This document shows positions 59,733-64,000 of a DNA stretch of 64,000 nt, piece after piece. Each line of letters opens with the position of its first letter. The first letter of the stretch is position 1. The DNA comes from Peribacillus frigoritolerans_B. GTDB lineage: Bacteria > Bacillota > Bacilli > Bacillales > DSM-1321. The position numbers and the translations under genes were made by a program. Location: contig NZ_JBIWES010000003.1 in the NCBI RefSeq assembly GCF_044762665.1, positions 310,001 to 374,000 on the forward strand, given 5' to 3'. A model generated the notes under the pieces. That model did not search any database. It was not told where the DNA came from and saw only the letters and a program-made list of their open reading frames with translations.

Positions 59733-59762
59733 AAAAACGAAACCATGTCAGTTTCGTTTTTC
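59733..59762 (-). terminator. terminator of the Rrf2 regulator gene
   Basis: AAAAACGAAAC-CATGTCA-GTTTCGTTTTTC; works on both strands. Confidence 0.85.
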
Positions 59763-59765
59763 ACA

Positions 59766-60182
59766 TCAAGATTTTGATAGTAAATCAGCAATCGTCTTCT
59801 GCTCCAAGCCTTGTATAATCCAGCTCTCCATCTCGTTTTTCAAACCGCATAAAGCTTCTCGGGAAGATGGTTGAAAGCATTTTTTATCATTCACATCAAG
59901 AAAGCCCTTTGAAAAAGGTTCAGATTTAATTGCAGAGTATATATCTGCAAGAATGATTTGTTCGGGGTTCTTGGCAAGTGAATACCCCCCGTCTCTTCCT
60001 TCCTTCGCTTGAATCAGTCCTGCCTTCACTAAATTACTTAATATTTTTCTAAGAAAACCTGACTCCGAATCAAGCTTAACGGCCAATTTATTACTATTGC
60101 ATAATCCATCATGATCAGCAAGAACAAGCAGGGCTTGTACTGCAAGACTAAACCACATTATACTGGAAACCTTTTCAGACAT
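59766..60182 (-). CDS. Rrf2 family transcriptional regulator
   Basis: 138 residues from ATG 60182 with GAGGAGAGG upstream. Rrf2 winged HTH: WFSLAVQALLVLADHDGLCNSNKLAVKLDSESGFLRKILSNLVKAGLIQAKEGRDGGYSLAK, the last being the GGY/wing signature. Two cysteines in the ligand region (KKCFQPSSREALCGL) rather than the three of IscR/NsrR iron-sulfur proteins, so a cluster is uncertain; thiol sensing is possible. Its neighbour is the nitroreductase whose promoter has a strong dyad, the probable target. Confidence 0.85.
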   Translation of the reverse strand: MSEKVSSIMWFSLAVQALLVLADHDGLCNSNKLAVKLDSESGFLRKILSNLVKAGLIQAKEGRDGGYSLAKNPEQIILADIYSAIKSEPFSKGFLDVNDKKCFQPSSREALCGLKNEMESWIIQGLEQKTIADLLSKS

Positions 60183-60458
60183 TTCTTTCACCTCTCCTCT
60201 ACTTTAAACTATTTTTCAATGAATATACAACGCTGCATCGAACAATCCCGCCTAAAACCTCCTTTTAAAACAATCCATCAGGAAAAGTAAAAGAAAAGAA
60301 AGCCAAAAGAATGGATAAACAGGCAGCCCACTTGGCCTATTTTATATAGTCGTACATTAAATATTTTTAAAAATAAAATGACAAATTTCTTGTCTTACAA
60401 ATTATATATTTTGAAGTATGGTAAACTTACTTAATAGAATGATTGAGGAAGTGGATGT

Positions 60459-61427
60459 ATGATGTTGAAAACAATAAATGAACAACTCGATAAAGTCATG
60501 CCTCTCATCACGCCGATAAGCGTGGTTATTGGGGTATTACTGTCCGACCATCTAATGGATTACACCTTTCTTGTTCCATGGATATTTGCCTTCATTACAT
60601 TTTCCGGAAGTTTAGGCTCTAACTTTAAATCTCTGCATCAGGCAGTAACCCACCCTTTACCTGTTTTCATCGTATTGATCATCCTTCATATGCTTATGCC
60701 TATTTGGGCTTTTGGCCTCGGCCATTTAGTGTTTCATGGCGATGATTTCACAATTACCGGCCTAGTCCTGGCTGTAGTGATTCCAACCGGTGTCACCAGT
60801 ATGATCTGGGTATCTATTTATAATGGTAATGCCATACTTGCCCTGACCATCATCTTAATCGACACACTGCTCTCGCCATTCATCGTTCCTTACAGTGTTT
60901 CCCTTTTTGGCGGCGGTTCGATCGAAATGGATTTGGGGTCGATAGTGATAGGATTAATCGGAATGGTCGTTCTTCCCTCCATGCTTGCTATGTTCTTGAA
61001 TCAGGCTACAAAAGGAAAGATACAATATACCCTATCCTCCCAATTAGCCCCATTTTCCAAGATAAGCGTTGGAATCGTAGTCATATTGAATAGTTCAAAA
61101 ATTGGGCCTTACTTAACCCATTTTGATAAGAAAATAATGATCATGGCCTTATTGGTATTGTTTATTGCTGCTTCAGGTTATGCCCTTTCTTGGATGGTCG
61201 GTGCATGTTTAAGATGGGAAAAGGCGGATATCATCACCTTGACATTTACTGGCGGTATGCGAAACATCAGTGCAGGAGCCGTTCTTGCAACCACCTATTT
61301 CCCTGCTGCCGTCGCGGTACCCGTTGTACTTGGCATGCTGTTTCAACAAATGCTTGCCTCCTTTTTTGGCTATGTCATGGAAAAGCATTTTCATCGTGAT
61401 GTGATTGAAGGGTCATCCGCCGAATGA
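60459..61427 (+). CDS. bile acid:sodium symporter (BASS) family transporter
   Basis: 322 residues with about nine or ten membrane helices, resembling B. subtilis YocS (321). Landmarks: TFSGSLGSNFKSLHQAVTHPLPV, LAVVIPTGVTSMIWVSIYNGNAILALTIILID (the Na+-site region) and TFTGGMRNISAGAVLATTYFPAAVAVPVVLGMLFQQ (the cross-over motif). Bacterial members carry organic anions such as pantoate or keto acids; substrate unknown. Single gene. Confidence 0.85.
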   Translation: MMLKTINEQLDKVMPLITPISVVIGVLLSDHLMDYTFLVPWIFAFITFSGSLGSNFKSLHQAVTHPLPVFIVLIILHMLMPIWAFGLGHLVFHGDDFTITGLVLAVVIPTGVTSMIWVSIYNGNAILALTIILIDTLLSPFIVPYSVSLFGGGSIEMDLGSIVIGLIGMVVLPSMLAMFLNQATKGKIQYTLSSQLAPFSKISVGIVVILNSSKIGPYLTHFDKKIMIMALLVLFIAASGYALSWMVGACLRWEKADIITLTFTGGMRNISAGAVLATTYFPAAVAVPVVLGMLFQQMLASFFGYVMEKHFHRDVIEGSSAE

Positions 61428-61535
61428 TTATTTCCCAAGCATCCTTTTTCCCTTTCATTTATATTCCAATTATAATAGGTAAGTGGAACTCATTTACATG
61501 ATTATCCATTATAAAATCATTGGGGGTATATGAAG

Positions 61536-62081
61536 ATGAAAGTTGTTGCAATAGTAGGAAGTATCCGTAAAGAGTCATACAACCTTAAGCTTGCCAAATA
61601 TATTCAAACTAGATATCAAGATCGGTTTGATCTCGAAATCTTGAACATTCGGGATTTACCTTTTTATGATCAAGATATTGAAAATGATCCTCCATTGGTT
61701 GTAAAAGAATTTAAAAGCAAAGTGGCCCATGCAGATGCAGTCTTATGGGTAACACCTGAATACAATGGGACGATTCCAGGCGTATTGGGCAATGCAATCG
61801 ATTGGTTATCACGTGTCGATAAAGTCTTGATCGGCAAACCATCATGGATCATGGGTGCGTCAATGGGGCAATTGGGAACGGTTAAAGCTCAATTGCATTT
61901 GCGTGAAATCTTATTCGCAATAGGCATCTCCTCCCCACTCCTTCCCGGGAATGAAGTATATGTTGGTGCAGTGCATGACAAAATCGATAACGAAGGCAGC
62001 CTTACACATGAGTCGACTGTCCAGTTTATCGATACGGTCGTCGATAACTTCATTAGCTGGTATAGTCATCATACTCGTTAA
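61536..62081 (+). CDS. NAD(P)H-dependent FMN reductase (flavodoxin-like)
   Basis: 181 residues from ATG 61536, nine bases after GGGGG (an ATG two codons earlier is badly spaced). FMN loop VGSIRKESYN, and TPEYNGTIPGVLGNAIDWLS, the NADPH-dependent FMN reductase signature; GASMGQLGTVKAQLHLREIL follows. Homologous to chromate/quinone reductases such as ChrR and YieF; reduces quinones or metals with flavin. Shares the fold with azr at 31963 but is a distinct subfamily. A strong terminator follows. Confidence 0.88.
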   Translation: MKVVAIVGSIRKESYNLKLAKYIQTRYQDRFDLEILNIRDLPFYDQDIENDPPLVVKEFKSKVAHADAVLWVTPEYNGTIPGVLGNAIDWLSRVDKVLIGKPSWIMGASMGQLGTVKAQLHLREILFAIGISSPLLPGNEVYVGAVHDKIDNEGSLTHESTVQFIDTVVDNFISWYSHHTR

Positions 62082-62092
62082 TGCTTTTTTAC

Positions 62093-62128
62093 AAGAATCC
62101 CAGCAGGTATGATCCTGCTGGGATTCTT
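62093..62128. terminator. bidirectional terminator, FMN reductase / gdh
   Basis: AAGAATCCCAGCAGG-TATGAT-CCTGCTGGGATTCTT, 15-bp perfect stem between converging genes. Confidence 0.85.
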
Positions 62129-62160
62129 GTTGCATCAAAAGAGGGAATTAACCAAAATAT

Positions 62161-62946
62161 TCATCCTCTACCAGCTTGGAATGAAGGGTATTTTGTCATT
62201 CCCCCGTCAGCGAATAGAGTGATGCCCGTTACATAACTGGACTCTGAAGATGCGAGCCATGCAGCAACCGCGGCAATTTCTTCAGGTTTTCCGATATACC
62301 CCATCGGAATCATGCTTTCAAGATCCTTTTTCTTTTCGGGATCTTCAAGCTTGTCGGCATTTATTGGCGTGGCGATGGCCCCGGGACCAATGCTGTTCAC
62401 ACGGATCCCTTTTGGTGCATATTCAAGAGCCAGGGTTTCCGTAAGCAGCTTCACCCCGCCCTTGCTTGCTGCATAGTGAACGAATAAAGGCCAGGGAATC
62501 ATCTCATGTACACTGGACATATTTATTACATTCCCTTTAATATCGTTCTCGACAAAATACTTGATAGCTTCACGGCAGCCTAAGAAATTTCCCGTTAAGT
62601 TAGTAGCGATTACCCTATTCCAGTCGCTTAACGGCATCTCGTGAGATGGAACCGGATTTTCAATTCCTGCATTATTGATGAATATATCGAGTTTCCCGAA
62701 ATTCTTTATCGCTGATTGAACAAGGTTAATAACATCTTCTTCAACTGTGACATCGCCTTTTACTGCAATGGCTTCCCCGCCATTTGTTTTGATTTCTTCC
62801 ATTACACTATCCGCTTCTTCTGATTTAGTGCGATAATTAACCACGACCTTTGCCTTTTCCTTAGCAAAGCGAATGGCCATCGCTTTTCCTAAACCAGTGG
62901 ATGAACCGGTTATAACAACGACCTTACCTTCTAAATCTGTATACAT
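62161..62946 (-). CDS. gdh: glucose 1-dehydrogenase
   Basis: 261 residues, exactly the size of Bacillus GDH. SDR motifs: cofactor loop TGSSTGLGKAMA, NNAGIENPVP, catalytic Ser145, Tyr158 and Lys162 in the YAASKGG block, and GPGAIATPINADK. Oxidises glucose to gluconolactone with NAD(P)+, in B. subtilis within the forespore under sigma-G. Sixteen bases downstream of glcU in the same orientation, as in B. subtilis. TTGGAGGG before ATG. I could not find a clear sigma-G promoter. Confidence 0.93.
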   Translation of the reverse strand: MYTDLEGKVVVITGSSTGLGKAMAIRFAKEKAKVVVNYRTKSEEADSVMEEIKTNGGEAIAVKGDVTVEEDVINLVQSAIKNFGKLDIFINNAGIENPVPSHEMPLSDWNRVIATNLTGNFLGCREAIKYFVENDIKGNVINMSSVHEMIPWPLFVHYAASKGGVKLLTETLALEYAPKGIRVNSIGPGAIATPINADKLEDPEKKKDLESMIPMGYIGKPEEIAAVAAWLASSESSYVTGITLFADGGMTKYPSFQAGRG

Positions 62947-62961
62947 TTAATCACCCTCCAA

Positions 62962-63816
62962 TTAACTTTTTGCCAATCCAAGCATTATCCCAGCTATGAT
63001 GATCAAGATAATCCCAATTACAATTCCAATTAGTTGGCGCTTCGTTTTCTTTTCACGTAAAATGAAGATCCCGCCAAGAGTTGAGATGACTATGCCCATT
63101 TGAGAAAGGGAAAAACTAGTAGCCACTCCCACACGGGGCTGGGAAATGAATAGAAACATGTTCCCTGCAGCCCATATCAATCCCGGAATGATATTGCGAA
63201 TCGTATATTTGTTAAACGGTTTATGTTTAAAAGTCAATAACAGACCGCCTATCACCATCCCGATCGCTTGAGGGAACAACGCTGACCACCCGTCAACATC
63301 AAAAAGACGGGCCACGACCACATAAACCAAATAACCGAATGTCGAGATGAGGAGAATAACAATTCCTTTCTTCAAGTTTCCCGACTTGCCCTCTTTCGAT
63401 TCTTTATCTTCCAAGGAGGTCAAGACGATTCCTATAATAATGAAGACCAATGCCAAAACGCCTAAAATAATAGCTTTCATTGTAGACCATTCGTTAAAAA
63501 CTATGACCCCGAATAAAGTGGTTGAAATGAGCTGCAATCCTGTTGATATCGGCATCGTTTTGGATACTCCCATTAAATCGATGCTCTTAAGCTGATTAGC
63601 TTGTCCAACGGCCCAAAACAATCCAGATACGACTCCGACTCCAAACACCAGAAGTGACAGCTTAATATCTGCAAAAATATAAACACCAATTGAAAAAATC
63701 AAGGCGCCAATCGTTGTACCTAGTGTTTGACTATAGGGTCCACCCCCGAGTTTCACATTAAATAAAACGATGCTTCCCCAGAACAATGCCGGCAAGAGAG
63801 CTAATAATATATCCAT
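62962..63816 (-). CDS. glcU: glucose uptake protein
   Basis: 284 residues from ATG 63816 with TGGGGG upstream. Ten membrane helices, GRP/DMT-type sugar transporter: ALFWGSIVLFNVKLGGGPYSQTLGTTIGALIF, GLFWAVGQANQLKSIDLMGVSKTMPISTGLQL, and the duplicated half ending LREKKTKRQLIGIVIG. Glucose:H+ symport. Forms the glcU-gdh operon giving PTS-independent glucose uptake and oxidation. Confidence 0.92.
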   Translation of the reverse strand: MDILLALLPALFWGSIVLFNVKLGGGPYSQTLGTTIGALIFSIGVYIFADIKLSLLVFGVGVVSGLFWAVGQANQLKSIDLMGVSKTMPISTGLQLISTTLFGVIVFNEWSTMKAIILGVLALVFIIIGIVLTSLEDKESKEGKSGNLKKGIVILLISTFGYLVYVVVARLFDVDGWSALFPQAIGMVIGGLLLTFKHKPFNKYTIRNIIPGLIWAAGNMFLFISQPRVGVATSFSLSQMGIVISTLGGIFILREKKTKRQLIGIVIGIILIIIAGIMLGLAKS

Positions 63817-63947
63817 TTTCAACCCCCATATATGTAAGTACAAAACTAAGCAGGATATTTCATTTTGTTTTCTTTTAATATGTTCTCATTATTTGAAATG
63901 ACCCTTGGTAATTTTATGAAGTGTTCCCCCAAAAAAGCGTTCAACAC

Positions 63948-63975
63948 AAAAAGGGCTGCAGAAGCAGCCCTTTTG
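63948..63975 (-). terminator. terminator of a gene entering from the right
   Basis: AAAAAGGGCTGC-AGAA-GCAGCCCTTTT; on the minus strand ends in TTTTTGTGTT, so it probably ends the partial gene beyond 63983. Confidence 0.75.
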
Positions 63976-63982
63976 GATGATA

Positions 63983-64000
63983 TTATTGCACAGCTACCCA
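63983..64000 (-). CDS. possible carboxy terminus of a gene beyond the window
   Basis: On the minus strand the last codons read WVAVQ then TAA at 63985-63983, eight bases before the terminator. Too short to identify. Confidence 0.25.
   Translation of the reverse strand, partial: WVAVQ

Noticed and set aside
63817..63945. Possible sigma-G promoter of glcU-gdh
   Set aside because: TGAAATA and CATATAT are present but spaced about 21 bases apart and too close to the ribosome binding site.
1..64000. Prophage, insertion sequence, CRISPR, restriction or toxin-antitoxin system
   Set aside because: No transposase, integrase, phage structural, Cas, methylase or toxin-like gene was seen; the window is ordinary chromosomal core plus accessory metabolic genes.

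Overview
The window looks like chromosome of a Bacillaceae bacterium, most likely of the Peribacillus (former Bacillus simplex) type. The reasons are AT-rich DNA, purine-rich AGGAGG-type ribosome binding sites, several TTG/GTG starts, many Bacillus-type proteins (SpoVR, YkvI, AdeR/Ald, PgcA, YhcT/YhcU/YhcX/YhdA/YhdB/YhdC, GlcU/Gdh, SipS) and partly conserved Bacillus subtilis gene order. The species name is inference. I see no rRNA, tRNA, CRISPR array, prophage or insertion sequence.

Left end (1-4380): a minus-strand catabolic cluster, made of an HpaB-type flavin hydroxylase, a nitrilase-superfamily amidohydrolase and a truncated DUF2848-like gene, with its own FCD-type GntR regulator. A 17-bp element is shared by the two promoters. 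A truncated globin follows. 4381-16926: a BceAB-type peptide-stress ABC transporter convergent with its BceSR two-component system, small ORFs, an EamA exporter, a split chromate transporter with an Lrp-type regulator, and a kinase/regulator/VTT-membrane-protein operon whose kinase seems to start at CTG. 17063-21582: a PAS/HD-GYP gene broken by an in-frame amber codon, a SurA-like lipoprotein, and an arsR-arsB-arsC operon with a large operator-like inverted repeat.

21701-28485: spoVR, then an operon (RpiR regulator, M20 hydrolase, GNAT acyltransferase, enolase-superfamily racemase, and YkvI-type permease) that matches the known N-succinylation route for irreversible conversion of D- to L-amino acids. 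28500-38880: a dispersed GC-rich repeat, an orphan radical SAM/SPASM enzyme, and a block equivalent to the B. subtilis yhd/yhc region (yhdC, yhdB, yhdA, pgcA, yhcX, yhcU, yhcT) with an M14 peptidase and a BdbC/thioredoxin pair inserted.

39000-49000: small stress membrane protein, aldo/keto reductase, two near-identical Pit phosphate transporters flanking a DUF47 protein, then adeR-ecsC family-ald for alanine catabolism with an 18-bp perfect palindrome before ald, a decayed FAD-oxidase fragment, and proC. 49000-58900: a DHA2 multidrug exporter with two TetR-like operators but no regulator beside it, an alkyladenine glycosylase, a LysM/NlpC-P60 cell-wall hydrolase with an internal 120-residue duplication, an indolepyruvate/keto-acid decarboxylase divergent from a TyrR-like sigma-54 activator, a lone cobT, and a signal peptidase. 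Right end (58900-64000): nitroreductase with an Rrf2 regulator, a BASS-family transporter, an FMN reductase, and the gdh-glcU glucose pair.
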